NCBI GenBank assembly: GCA_963556695.1
Contig: CAUWAG010000003.1
Span: 2,046,001-2,110,000, forward strand
Length of the DNA stretch: 64,000 nt
Source: Anthostomella pinea
Lineage: Eukaryota > Ascomycota > Sordariomycetes > Xylariales > Xylariaceae
Reading direction: 5' to 3'
Shown: positions 45,765 through 56,851 of the stretch, piece by piece
How the letters are laid out: the number at the start of each line of letters is the position of its first letter
Position numbering within the stretch: the first letter of the stretch is position 1
The notes under the pieces: generated by a model
Told to the model about the DNA's origin: nothing
The model's input: the letters and a program-made list of their open reading frames with translations, nothing else
The model's database searches: none
Made by a program: the position numbers and the translations under genes

Positions 45765-46817
45765 GTGGGAGTGGGAGGTCCTCTTGGGCTCGGGCTCGGA
45801 CTCGGACTCGGGGAAGGGGAAGTAACGGAGGGAGCGGGGGAATAGGTGGTGTGTTGGATGAAGGACAAGGTAGTAAAACTGTGCTGCGAGGGAAAGAGAG
45901 AGAAGATATTGTGGTGGTCATGGCTGGCGATCACTGGGTAGTTTGTGGTTTTGAATACATACACAATAGGTTGTATTGGACATGACGCGAACTTCAATGT
46001 ACATATGGAAGCTACGGAAGTCAATAATCTTGGGCAACTTACTAAGCGAACACTGACCTATCATTTCATCATTGATATCTGCTATGAAGATGGACCATCT
46101 GCTGGTAGCGATGGATCTTGTGAGGGTGTGTGTTCATATCAACAGTCCTTAGCATACATACCATTATTCAGCACACCGGACCAGCGTCGTCGACCTGCTG
46201 CTTACTGCTGTTATATCTCTTGACACAATACTCATCTAAAAAGTGCTGGTGTCTCACCGTCCCTTCGATGTTTTTGGTCTACTCGTGAGTATTGCTGACC
46301 TTCAGTCTGCAAAGTCGGACTGATGGTCTTCCACCATAGCGGGAGAGATATTGTAGTTTTAGGAGGTGAGATACCCTATCATCAATGTTCTGAGATGCTC
46401 GGGTGTGACCCTTATTGCAGGCAAGCTGTGTGTTGCAATAGCTTTGGATACAGGCAAATTCAAAAATAAAAACAATACAATTATTCAAGTAGGACCATCG
46501 GAAGCTACAATTGGGGTGTATTGCCGACAATCCTCGCGCTCATGACTATGGTAATGGCTGCTCCTGCAATCATGCGGACGTGTCATCGTAAATCTCTTTC
46601 GAAAGGGAGCAGGAGTGGCTGGTCTTGGCACAATCATGAGCGATTCGACGACGATAGCATCACCAGCAGATCTTAGGTATGTGCATTCAAGATCCCACCT
46701 GTGTTTAATACCTTATAAGGCCTGGCCATCCACTATGCGTCCTGCTCATCAGAAGCGCACCATACACCAGATGTCCAAGCCCTGTGGCATAAGTTAAGGC
46801 CGAAGAAGGGTGACTAC
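45765..46817. other. intergenic, no gene seen
   Basis: A run of GGGCTCGGACTCG-like repeats (about 45785-45815) directly follows the stop codon of the GPI protein. The remainder is unremarkable. Confidence 0.4.
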
Positions 46818-47830
46818 TTGGCAACCACCATCGCCTCTGCTGTCCTGACTGTGGTTGCCGGCAAATGGACTCAACCCAAGCTCGCCGACTATCAGCAAAA
46901 TACTATTGAGCACTCTTACGGCTCGCTGACCCTAGGCTTCAACACACCGCCGACAATGCCCATACGGCCATTTCCAGCATGTGAATCCTCCCCTCCCTCA
47001 CCTGGACCTTCAAACAACGAGTCTCAGGGGCATCCGTCCAATAACCCGGATCTCGATGCCACCTACAAGCTTCTTCCACGCAAGAACCTCACCGTAGATA
47101 ATGCTGGTAGATTGTACAAGATGATCCGAGGAATGCCTCCCTTATTCTTGAAGGCACGTCGAGAGAGCGGCTACCACCACAAGCCCGAGTTTGTCCTTGC
47201 TTGTCCGCGTCTATTATGGTGTCACATGAGTTCCAGGCCAAAAGCAAACATATCTATCTTGAAAGCTCGCACCGTCGGCACACCTCTCAACCCATGTCCC
47301 TCCTACAAGCCATCCCCGACTGCTATCGACGACGACGTCATAGGGACTAGTCCACTGGTGACCGCCGTAACCCGACCCCATCACCACCGTGATCGCAAGC
47401 CTCGCCGAGTCCACGACAGAGAACACCACAGTCTCGAGTAGCAACATACCGACCACTAACTAGCATTGACAGTGGCCGGGACCTAACTACCGCAGGGGGC
47501 TCCATGAGGCCAGAATAAGTCCGCACGTCAGACCTGCGGCGCGCACAAGAACACACTAAGGTTACTTTCTTCGCCGGAGGGGGGAACCAGGAAGGGTCGG
47601 AAGCACACATGTCGAATCGACGTTCCCGACAGTGACTCCCGCGACCAAACCAGCAGGCGCGAGCGCAAGGCATACTTACTACGAGTAGCACGGGAACCTG
47701 CCGCGGAACTTTTTTGGCAGCTCGAGGACCTCGTCCACGAGATGATCGAGGCAACAGACATCAAGGCAGGCAAGGAACAGGTCGAGCAACGAATCGAGGT
47801 GTGCCTAGAGGTACGGTCTTGATGCGGCGC
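46818..47830 (+). pseudogene. coding-like stretch with broken frames, unknown protein
   Basis: A frame open to 47441 has protein-like composition in its middle (TYKLLPRKNLTVDNAGRLYK) but no good start: the first ATG is near 46957, and the frame begins just after a TGA. After its stop, another frame (about 47515-47630) reads VTFFAGGGNQEGSEAHMSNR. A third frame (about 47640-47818) reads as a strongly helical segment (ELFWQLEDLVHEMIEATDIK) ending at a GTACGG donor-like site. Either this is a multi-exon gene whose splice sites I could not join, or a degenerate gene. No family was recognised. Confidence 0.3.
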
Positions 47831-49325
47831 GACGACACTGACAGAGACATGGTAATTCAGTGCGGATGTTTTGATGGTGGCGTAGATACCTACCTGGAAG
47901 CGCCTTTCGATGCATTCGTTGGGATCGGACTGCAGCGATGATCGATGAAGGCGACTGAAGTGGAAGGACTGTAGGGGTTCTGATGTCACTGAGTTGATAC
48001 TGGGGACGGATGCCAGACGCGGTAGCAACAAGCAGGTAGAATTGATCATCATCTTCTCATATCATAAATGCGCCTGATCGCTGCCTACCAACGTGACAGC
48101 ACGATGGCCTTCTCCTCGCACAGTAATCAACAGGTGCTGCGTTATGCGAGAAGTGCGACATGATGCGACGCGGTGCAAGCTTTTCACGATGTAGCGGCGC
48201 AGCCCCACATACGAATTTTCGCAGGCGTGAAAACGGAGTCACCAGAATTGTGAGCAGAGGGACAGCACGAACCGAACGGCAACGGAAGCATCAGAGGAGC
48301 AGAAGAGAGATGGGAGAATCTTCCTCGCAACGCGTGACGAGCACACGAGAGCAATGAAAAAAAAAGTTTGTGAAGGCCTGTCAGACTTCCATCATCGCCC
48401 ACCCCGGCCGCGCGCCCGAAGGCAAGACCGCAGGCAATCGGGGTTGAGATCATCAACACTCTCTATACAGCATCGCCACACGAGGTGCGCTGCCGCCATC
48501 CTTGCGGACAGGGCGAGAGTAAACGGGAGTAAGCCGCTGTTTTTCACTCTAGGGCGACGGGGATATTGCTCATCAACCAGGGTGGGCTCTGTGGCTCTTT
48601 TGGAGAATACAGAGTGGGACGAATACTATAGAAATGATTCTCTGAAGTCTGTGGTGCGAGGGAAGGAGAGATGGTTAGCAAGTGTCGCATTGGAAGGGAA
48701 TGCAGGCGATGCTTGTGATGGCATCGCCAGTGTTTGGGGGTGGGTGTGCAACTCACATTGTCGTATGAAGAAGAAAAGAAAATCAAGAGAGCGAGGGCAG
48801 CCTGCGAACTCTTTTGTAGGCAAAATCTGGGCGGTGGGCGGCGGCAGTGATTACTGCCTTTCGGTCCGGCCGCCAGCTGCCTAGCGTACACCGCTTTGGC
48901 CTGTGCGGCGTGGTGCCAGGTGTCGAATTTTCTGATTGGCTGAACAACAATTGGGTTGCAGCCACTGAAAAATCTGTCTTTGCGTCCAATTTTTTGATTG
49001 GTCGAAAGTCAATCAGGTTGCACATCCCCTATCAGGGCCCGGCCGCAGCTGGCAGGGCAAGGTAAATGCCTCTCTACTTTCTTGCAACCGCATCTTAATA
49101 TCAAAGTCTATTTTAGTATAAATGTACTTGTCAGATGTTGGATCCCAGATATGGTGCCCTTAGGTGCAGTACCTACTAGGGGGCTGTCAAGGGAACAGTG
49201 GATCCACTCTGGCATGGTGTAGTATGGTATTTAGCTGTAGATTAGCCCTACTGAGCCTACTTGAGAATGACAACAATATTTGCAGCGACCGCTCACACCC
49301 CCAAGGCTTGTGACGCTTCTAGAAT
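47831..49325. other. intergenic, no gene seen
   Basis: Mixed composition with short frames only. CATT/TTTTTTGATTGG-type near-repeats occur near 48930 and 48990 (ATTTTCTGATTGGCTG and ATTTTTTGATTGGTCG), a short imperfect direct repeat. Confidence 0.4.
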
Positions 49326-49329
49326 CTCA

Positions 49330-50110
49330 CAGTACAGTTATAATTAAGACTGATTGATTAAATAAATTGGTTTAATTTTAAGTTTCTAAATATTTACTTT
49401 TACAATTTAATAATGACTAGGTATATTTAATCGGGATTAATATAAAAACTTTATTGTGAGGATTGTGGTAGCAGTATAGTGGCAGTCAGGGAGGCTGCCA
49501 GCTGACAAGGGGTCAGGCAGGCACCTTGACAGAATAAAGGGATGGAAGCATCAGGAAAGGTGGCTTTCATGGGTGATAGACAAGGGATCTTTGGCTGGAG
49601 GATCAATGGATGGGTACATCTTTGTATTTTAGTGTGTATTTAGTACTAGATTGGTCCCCCAGACCCATGGATAAAACGCAACGCACTAGACCGATCATCA
49701 CCCCCATGTTTTGACTCTGATGATCCGATATTTATATACTAAGTCATTTTTTAAAATTATTTTAATTATTAGATTTTTATTTATATTACATTAAACAACT
49801 AATATAAAATATATAAATAAAGCTTATATGCGGTGTTATAACGTATATAGCGTATTACATGACCCTTTTTAAAGCTAGTAAAGCCGCTTTTCAAAAAAGC
49901 GTTTTTATTTAACTTATTACAAAGAAGTGTTATAAACAGCATTTATTTTTAAATAATAATAATATTTATCTTGGAGTATTATTTAAATAGTCGGGCTTTT
50001 CCCGTGCCTTTTTAAGCCACTTAACACTAAGCTATTAAAGCAAATAACATTTTATAGATAATACTTACTTTTACGTGGTAAGGTTACTTGTTTTTACGTA
50101 CTGCCTATGT
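49330..50110. repeat. AT-rich island, probable RIP-degraded repeat
   Basis: Two blocks (about 49335-49460 and 49720-50110) are much richer in A+T than the rest of the window, dominated by TTTA, AATA and TTAATT. A less AT-rich segment separates them. In Pezizomycotina such islands are usually old transposons mutated by repeat-induced C-to-T change. No coding remnant is readable. Confidence 0.6.
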
Positions 50111-50811
50111 GGTTGTGTTTTAATTAGATGCGTTGGCCCCTACTTTCTAGGCTGCGCGCAGCGCAAGACCGGAGCGAGCTGATGTTGGATTAAAGGTATG
50201 CCTAGAAGGCACCTTGACAGGTAGACAACGGAAACTAGTTGTTCCGTCCCGGTCCAGCCCCCTCTGGCACAAAACGGCCACCGTCGCACAAGGACACTCT
50301 AGACAGACAGAATACACACACACACTTCACTCTGACGATTGGCTCAAATCTGACAGCTGATAAGCTTGTTGTGAGTTGTTGACAGTGTCAACGTCTCCAC
50401 GCGCTCCAAAGTAGTACTTATCTGCTAGACAGGATACCCAAGCCCACGTGTTCAACCAGAAGATGAACCGATGCAGCTTGACTTGAGCTTGTCGGCTTCC
50501 GACTTCGTTTGTTTGGAGTCTGGGCTGCTACACATATCTGCCTCGCGTCTGCATGTGTGCCATTGTTTTGCCAGGGGACCGACGGGGGACCCTAAATTCG
50601 TTGAGCGGCATTGCTGTCCAGGACATACTGGGCGACCAGTCAACCCGTCCAATTAATTACTAGGTAGGTAGGTAGGTAGGCAGGTCTATATGCAGGCAGC
50701 TCGGAGTGCTACGGGAGTATTGCTCCTTGTGAGATGACAAGAGTGTAGAGGAACATCCTAAAGGAGCGCCGCAGCCCTCACAGTTGAACCAGCAGACAGA
50801 CACCTACAGAC
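50111..50811. other. intergenic, promoter of the HET gene
   Basis: Contains a (TAGG)5-like microsatellite (about 50662-50682) and short frames only. Confidence 0.4.
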
Positions 50812-52617
50812 ATGTCTCGCCAATTCCCACGAAGCACGCTCAGCCGTACGCACTCGGGCTTCGCCATGATCGACCCCGAGACCGAGCTCTTCCACCACAA
50901 GCGCGGCCGCGCCCAACACGTCGCCATCTCGTACGTCTGGAGCGAGTGGCAGCAGTCGACCGGCTCAGGCGGACTGCCAGACTGGCCGCTGCTGCGCGCG
51001 CGTCTACGAGAGCTCGTCGGTCCCGGCGCGAGCAGCTTCATGCGCGTAACCACCGGCCATCGCCTCAACTGCTGGCTGGACTCCAAGTGCATCGACCAGG
51101 CTTCCGCCGCGGACAAGGCATATTGGATTCCGCAGATGGACGAGGTGTACAGCGAGGCGCGGTGCACGGTGTTGCTGCTTCGTGGGGTAGATCTGGGCGT
51201 CCTTGCAGAAGCCGAGCAACGCTTGGCTTGCGATATCGACGATGATACACACAGCTGCCTGCTGGCGCAGAGTTGCACGGCATTGACGGATCTCTCCGGG
51301 CTGCCGGAGCTGGAAATGGTTGCTGTGGTACGGCAGCTCTGGGACGGGACTTGGAGACGGCGGGCGTGGATCTTCCAGGAGATCCTGCTCTCAGATGAGT
51401 ATATCCTGAGCGGTGAGAACAACACGCAGCTCAGACTGTCAGATATTGGCGTCCTTGCGGGCTTGCTCTTCCGTCGACTACCGGAGAAAGGTTTCTGGAA
51501 CAAGTTTTCGGACTGGTGTCGCCGCCTTTTGTGGCTGCGCAGGCGCTACTTCAACTACAATCTCTGTGCTGCCAGCATCCTCCAGATGGCGCAAGGTCTC
51601 GAAGCGGCCGTGCCGGCGGACAAGTATTATGCTCTGTGTGGTATACTGCGGCTCGAGAGTCTGTCGTACAACCGTGACCACACTGCACACGAAGCACTTC
51701 AGGCCGTCTGCTTCGAGCTAACGCGCAAGGGGGCACTTTCTTGGCTGTACGCTATACGACCAGCCATGCAAGTACCACCAAACAGTCAGATGATCGATGT
51801 GCGAGAATCAAGTCTTTCAGCATACGTCGACATCCACCAAGAGCTGAGCGGCAGCTTCTACGCCAAGCCCCGAGTGACCCCCAGATCGGTCTCATTCGAC
51901 GTGAACGTACTCGGTACCGTGCGTAAAGTCCTGTCCATTGCGGATGTCCTTAGTCAGACCGAGCATATGCTTCAAGGCAACCCACAAGTCGTGGCTATTC
52001 CTGACGAGTTAGCCTATCTGGCGAACATCCCTATTCTACTGTTGAAAATGGCCCTCGATAGCACCCTTCCCCTCCTTCAGGGAACGCTGGCTGCTCTTCT
52101 CAACCGGGTGCTTGGACTTGGAGTTGATGCATCGGCCGCAGATATGGTCTGGCGCCTCTACACCCTCGAAGACGGCCCCGATCGCCCGCCATCCGACCAA
52201 CGATCACAAGACCTTCCAACCAAGGAGCTCGCTATGTCCGCATCCTGGGCGTTGAATCGGCGGATCGCGGCGCTGGAGCAAGACTACCGCGTCATACTGT
52301 GGAGTAGAGACGAGACTACCTCCTCGTCACAACCTCGAGATAGTTCTGACTTGAAAGACTGTGCTATGGCCCTCGGCCTCGCACATGTGGTGGAAGCGGC
52401 CGGTGTTTGTCGCGTACGAGGGGATCAGATACTCATCGCCGCGTCTCTAGGCGGCGGCACCGGTGCCGAGATGGCTGCTCGATGGGCTGGAGCGTTGATC
52501 TCGTTGCGCGGCGAGGACATCAAGTTGGGTCTGCTGGATAGACTGGCCGCGAAGATGAGGCGGAAACCAGCGGGCGAGGGGAGGCCCGTTCAGCTGGATT
52601 TTGCTTTGGAGGGTTAG
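50812..52617 (+). CDS. heterokaryon-incompatibility (HET) domain protein, 601 aa
   Basis: Single intact exon. The HET domain covers about residues 35-215. Motif 1 is HVAISYVWSEW, motif 2 is LNCWLDSKCIDQ followed by KAYWIPQMDEVYSEA, and motif 3 is TWRRRAWIFQEILLS. These are the three conserved blocks of the family, which in Podospora and Neurospora triggers cell death after fusion of incompatible strains. The remaining ~390 residues have no NACHT, WD or ankyrin repeats that I can see. They include a second conserved-looking part (AADKYYALCGIL) common in HET proteins. Specificity partners cannot be inferred. A second, damaged HET gene follows about 780 bp downstream in the same orientation. Confidence 0.93.
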   Translation: MSRQFPRSTLSRTHSGFAMIDPETELFHHKRGRAQHVAISYVWSEWQQSTGSGGLPDWPLLRARLRELVGPGASSFMRVTTGHRLNCWLDSKCIDQASAADKAYWIPQMDEVYSEARCTVLLLRGVDLGVLAEAEQRLACDIDDDTHSCLLAQSCTALTDLSGLPELEMVAVVRQLWDGTWRRRAWIFQEILLSDEYILSGENNTQLRLSDIGVLAGLLFRRLPEKGFWNKFSDWCRRLLWLRRRYFNYNLCAASILQMAQGLEAAVPADKYYALCGILRLESLSYNRDHTAHEALQAVCFELTRKGALSWLYAIRPAMQVPPNSQMIDVRESSLSAYVDIHQELSGSFYAKPRVTPRSVSFDVNVLGTVRKVLSIADVLSQTEHMLQGNPQVVAIPDELAYLANIPILLLKMALDSTLPLLQGTLAALLNRVLGLGVDASAADMVWRLYTLEDGPDRPPSDQRSQDLPTKELAMSASWALNRRIAALEQDYRVILWSRDETTSSSQPRDSSDLKDCAMALGLAHVVEAAGVCRVRGDQILIAASLGGGTGAEMAARWAGALISLRGEDIKLGLLDRLAAKMRRKPAGEGRPVQLDFALEG

Positions 52618-53396
52618 CTGATCGATTCATGGTTTCAAGTCATTGCCTGTGTTCTCTTGTTCTGACGGGGAGATCTGCTCGCCCTTCACGTTGGCTTTCT
52701 CATCGCTGACATGCCCAAGCTGAAGCCGGCATAGACACGTGTAGGACTCTTGGGCAGGCGACTCTCCGCAGGAGGTGGTATGTCATATTTGCAATTATGT
52801 TGAGTTGTCTCAGTGCGGTTTACGTGGGCTTATCCGTACAAACCTGAAAAAATCCGAGTCAAACTCTTAAGAACATTCTGACTGGCCAGCATCAGCGAAT
52901 ACTGCAACGGAAGAGACTGACAGCTGAAAGGATTATACACAGCTTGGTTTTATGCTCCTGGTTGTGTTTATATTCGCTGACATTGCATCGGTATGTTCCT
53001 CTTATGATACGCTCTGTTCTCCCTCTTTCCAGCAACTCGAACTAATCCTTGGGTGGGCTTGCTGTATCCTATACGGCGGTAAAATGAGATGCAAAAATAA
53101 GCAGGATTGCCATGACACGTGCTTTACTCAAGTCGAGGAATTCGGTCGGTCAGCCCCGAGTGACTCTGGGCGGAATCTGGGCCAATACGCATGGCTTCTG
53201 CAAGGATCGATCGCAGGGGAGACATGACAAGGGCGCTTGCTCAGCCTCGTGATCTCCATATCTCCCCAAACTCTCATCACCTTTCCATACTCGGCCAGGA
53301 AAAGTGTAAACCCATCTGTTTCTTCTTCCACGTCCTCTCGCGATTTCCGCAATACACCAGCACTCCTAGATTGGTCATCTAGCTAGAGTCTTCCTC
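52618..53396. other. spacer between the two HET genes, no gene seen
   Basis: Only short frames. The region just before 53397 serves as the presumed promoter of the broken HET gene. Confidence 0.4.
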
Positions 53397-54973
53397 ATGC
53401 GGCTCTTATCTACTACAGATCCAAGGACCTTAAGAGAGTTCATCGGCGTTGCCAACGAACCCTACGCGATTGTCACATTGCTGAGCCCACGGTCCAGGAG
53501 AGCAAGAGGTCTCCTACCAGCAAGTAATCAATGGCAGCTTCTCAGAAGACTCTTCCGGCTGGCAGAAGGTTGTGAGATGCTGTCGTATTGCTAAAGCCCG
53601 TGGGTTGGACTGGGCGTGGATCGACACATGCTGCATTGACAACACCAGCAGCGCTGAGCTATCGGAGACCATCAACTCTATGTTCGCGTGGTATGAGGCT
53701 TCGTCAGAGTGCTACGTCTTCATAGATGGGATCCCTACTACCAGCCTGCCAGCCCTGGACAGTATGGCAGACGAGGACCGATGGATGCAAGGGCTGGCAC
53801 CAGCCGAGATCCAGAACATCTTTGCCTTCACTGAGAACCACTGGTTTAAGCGAGGATGGACTCTGCAGGAATTATTGGCACCATCCTCGGTCACCTTCTT
53901 TAACGAGACGAACGATGTTCTTGGTGACCGCGCCCAACTGGCTGCCCTCACCTCCCACGCTACCAGCATTGACATCGGCCATCTCAAGCAGGAGACGGAC
54001 TTCCACGACGCCAGCGTAGCTCAGCGTATGGGCTGGGCTTCGCAACCGCTGACCACCAGGCCCGAAGATATGGCGTATTCCCTGTTGGGCTTGTTCGGCG
54101 TCAACATGCCGCTCCTCTACGGCGAAGGTGGAGAGAAAGCCTTCAGACGGCTGCAGCTCGAGGTCCTCAAGCTCAGTGCGGACGAGTCACTTTTCGCTTG
54201 GGGATTGCGTTCTCCCTTGGGAAAACTCACTGGTATGCTGGCAGCATCGGGGCGGGATTTCGCGGGCTCGGAGCGTGTGGCAAGCGTACCTATCTACTCA
54301 GGAGTCCAGACACGGTTCGTGACTGTCGATCGTGGGATCGCGATACAAAGTCGTGATTGGCGCAACATCTTCTCTCGTTTCGTTGGGCTTTGGGATGGCT
54401 TGGGCACCGGGCTTGCTGGGCAAGATCCAGAGCCTAGGCGCAACATCTTCTCTCGTTTCGTTGGGCTTTGGGTTACCTTGGACTTCCGAGCCTGCTGGGC
54501 AAGACCCAGAGCCAGTCCCTTGGAGCATCATCTTGTATTGCGAAAAACAGCCGGACGTGGATGACACGGCCACAGTAGGCAGCAATGGCAGCCTGAATAT
54601 CCAGGTTCGATTTCGCTTCCAGGAGGGTGTCTGGCGCCGAGAAGGCGCAGAGGTCTTTCACATTAGCCGGAGGAGGATATGGCTGGCACATAACTTTATC
54701 GGGCCATTGAAGGAGCGTCAAGTATCGCATGATCCAGGACGTCTCACCGGAGCACGAGGAGCATGGACTAGCGCGGTCATCTTACGGAACTCTGTTGTTT
54801 TTGGCGTAGGTATTGCAATGTTCATTCTGGAACTAATACTCGTGCTTCGGCTTGACTTGACCGTCAATGCCCGGGTCTTCTTGCTATGGGTGGTGTTCAC
54901 CTTGTTCCGGGAAGCGTGTGGTCTTCCTACTGCCGTGTTCTGGATTGTGTTTTTGGCCGTTTTGCCGGAATAG
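53397..54973 (+). pseudogene. broken HET-domain gene
   Basis: The start (MRLLSTTDPRTLREFIG, then EPYAI) is the usual HET N-terminus. At about 53470 the frame is lost: motif 1 continues one frame over, where a TGA (53482) interrupts it, and the domain then reads normally (SYQQVINGS, RCCRIAKARG, WAWIDTCCIDNTSSAELSE, WFKRGWTLQELLAP). The frame holds to about 54440, including RPEDMAYSLLGLFGVNMPLLYGEG. An imperfect 78-bp duplication at 54361-54513 then moves the reading into a third frame. That frame carries a C-terminus with two membrane-like hydrophobic segments (about 54775-54965). Two frame breaks plus one stop argue for a non-functional gene. No GT-AG intron of plausible size removes the first lesion. 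Confidence 0.75.
54361..54513 (+). repeat. imperfect 78-bp tandem duplication in the broken HET gene
   Basis: CGCAACATCTTCTCTCG opens both copies (54361 and 54439). The first 34 bases are identical, the rest diverged, and copy 2 has one extra base relative to copy 1, which causes the frame change. Confidence 0.85.
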
Positions 54974-55542
54974 GCAACTAAAACCTATGACGGCGTCTTC
55001 CTGGTTAGTAGCAAGTCAAAATGCGCGGAAGGTCACACAGTATACTGGGAAATCTGATAACCAGTTTCAGAGAAACATAATACTCAATAAAACTGCTTGA
55101 GTGACCCAAGGATGACAACGCTAGAAAATGCAACTAACTCCCCTTCTCCAAGCCAACCAACAGTCGAAAGTACTACAAAAGAAACGACTTGTCAGGTTCT
55201 AGATAGCCAGTGAGCCACCAGTACGACTTTTCCACCCTCTTCTAAAAGAGGTGACCGGCCCCATGGTCCCAATTTCGATCCAACGTCAAGTCCGGATTCC
55301 TGGAGGGTACCAATGGAGGCTCGGTTCAAATCTCTCTACTCCAAGACTCCGAAGTTAAAATCCTTACAGGGCGACGACGTATTTTGCGAGTTGCGAAGTG
55401 AACGCGAAGAGAATTGCGTGCGGGCTCGCAGGGTATAGTGATGGTGGTATCGCAAATGACGGAGCGTGATACTCAGAACGACCTCAGGAAGACGCGGCGG
55501 GAAATCATGTCAAACGTGACGGATGGTGGCTGCTTGAAGCCC
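54974..55542. other. convergent intergenic region, no gene seen
   Basis: A GGTTCAAATC sequence near 55322 resembles a tRNA B-box but lacks a T-stem. Nothing else seen. Confidence 0.4.
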
Positions 55543-56851
55543 CTAGGATATCATATCGGTATCGCTGCTGGGTCTCTTGGCTTGTGCAATCCACCGCTTA
55601 GCTTCTGCGTTGATCCTTGAGGCGATCAAAGGAACAGCCTCGTCTTCGAACCATGCTCGACTGTCAGGCTGTAGAAGATTTCGCTTTTGTGTGGTACTGG
55701 TACTGTTGTTATTGGTCGTCGCCTTCGGCTTGGTGAGAAAGTAAACCACAACAATGATCACGATGACGACAATAATGGCAACTGTTGCAAGTGTCAGTAG
55801 GCTGTCCCCAAGGACAGAGACGTGTGAATAAACATACCACAGATACCCAGGCAGATCCACTTCTTCTTCCGTGTCGCCCGCGCCGTGTTGACGGCAGTGC
55901 CTATCTCGACATTTCCCTTGTTGAGGTTCTCTACGACCTCTTCGCCCTTCTGCTCGATGACTTCCACAGCGGCTTCCTGCTCTACAACCAAGGTGTCCAT
56001 TTGCTGGAACAGTTCGACGAGCTCCATCATCTGTTGTTCGATCTTCTGCAGCTGCGCGTGTCGGTCCTGGACGGCGTTCAAGACGGACTGAGCCTGACCA
56101 CTGCGGTTGCTCTGCATCAAGGCTTGCTGGAAGACTTGACCGCCAGTCTCATCATCAACAGCAGCTCGCACTTCGGATTCGGAAGCATCTGGCCGCACAA
56201 TGCGGTACTGCCGCGCCATCTGGTCTTGCGTCTTCTTGCGGAAATCCGACTCGACCAGCTGGTAGGCCCTTATAGCATCCTTCAACCTTCCGTCTACACG
56301 ACGGACCTGCTGGCCAAATTTCTGTTGGTTCTCGGCTTTGCTCTTGAGGTAGCGTACTCTCTCTGTCAGAGATCTGTATTGGGCCATGGTCTCGGCGCCG
56401 ATAGCATCGAGTTGGCGGTTTGTGTTGCTCGATGGGGAGGTATCAGAGTCGTTCACTGCTCTTTGTTGCAGCATCTTCAACTGCTCTAGGTTCCGATCGA
56501 TCATGTCAATCCCTTGGTTGATCTCGGAGATCTCGTTCAGAGCTGAGTTGGGGGTAGCCGCCCCAAAGGAGCCAGCGTTCTGGGCGAGCGGCGCCATTTC
56601 GACATTGTTCGCTGCCATGTGTTAGTCCTGCGTGCGATTTGGCCGAATGCGAATCTATAAGGAACGTACACCCATAATCATCGCGGTAGCTGGGTCCTCC
56701 ACCATTGCCCCGCTGGTCGAAGGGATTCTGTTGTCCGTATCTACAGTGATGCGCATGTCAGTCCGAGGTGGTCTCGAAGTGGTCTCGAGGCGGTTGGGTT
56801 GGCAATTGACGGTGCAGGACCAAGGGGGGCGACGAACCCGTACTGTGCCAT
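55543..56851 (-). CDS. plasma-membrane-type Qa-SNARE (syntaxin, Sso1 family), 365 aa
   Basis: Four exons: 56851-56838, 56740-56670, 56611-55838 and 55781-55543. Introns are 56741-56837 (97 bp, GTTCGT...CTGTAG), 56612-56669 (58 bp, GTACGT...GACTAAC...GGCAG) and 55782-55837 (56 bp, GTATGT...CAACAG). The start reads MAQYGYGQQNPFDQRG, the Gly/Gln-rich opening common in fungal Sso proteins. An Habc three-helix region follows (about residues 45-190), then the SNARE motif with the zero-layer Gln (ELFQQMDTLV), then Arg/Lys-rich KKKW and a membrane anchor (about 280-302, IIVVIVIIVVVYFL). It should act in fusion of secretory vesicles at the plasma membrane. Unusually, ~63 residues follow the anchor, where this family normally ends within a few residues. 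Confidence 0.92.

Noticed and set aside
53470..53498. Very short intron (GTCACA...GTCCAG) as a repair of the first HET lesion
   Set aside because: Under 30 bp, well below the shortest introns in this window (54 bp), and it would delete HET motif 1.
55310..55345. tRNA B-box-like GGTTCAAATC
   Set aside because: The flanking bases do not form a T-stem and there is no A-box or acceptor stem upstream.
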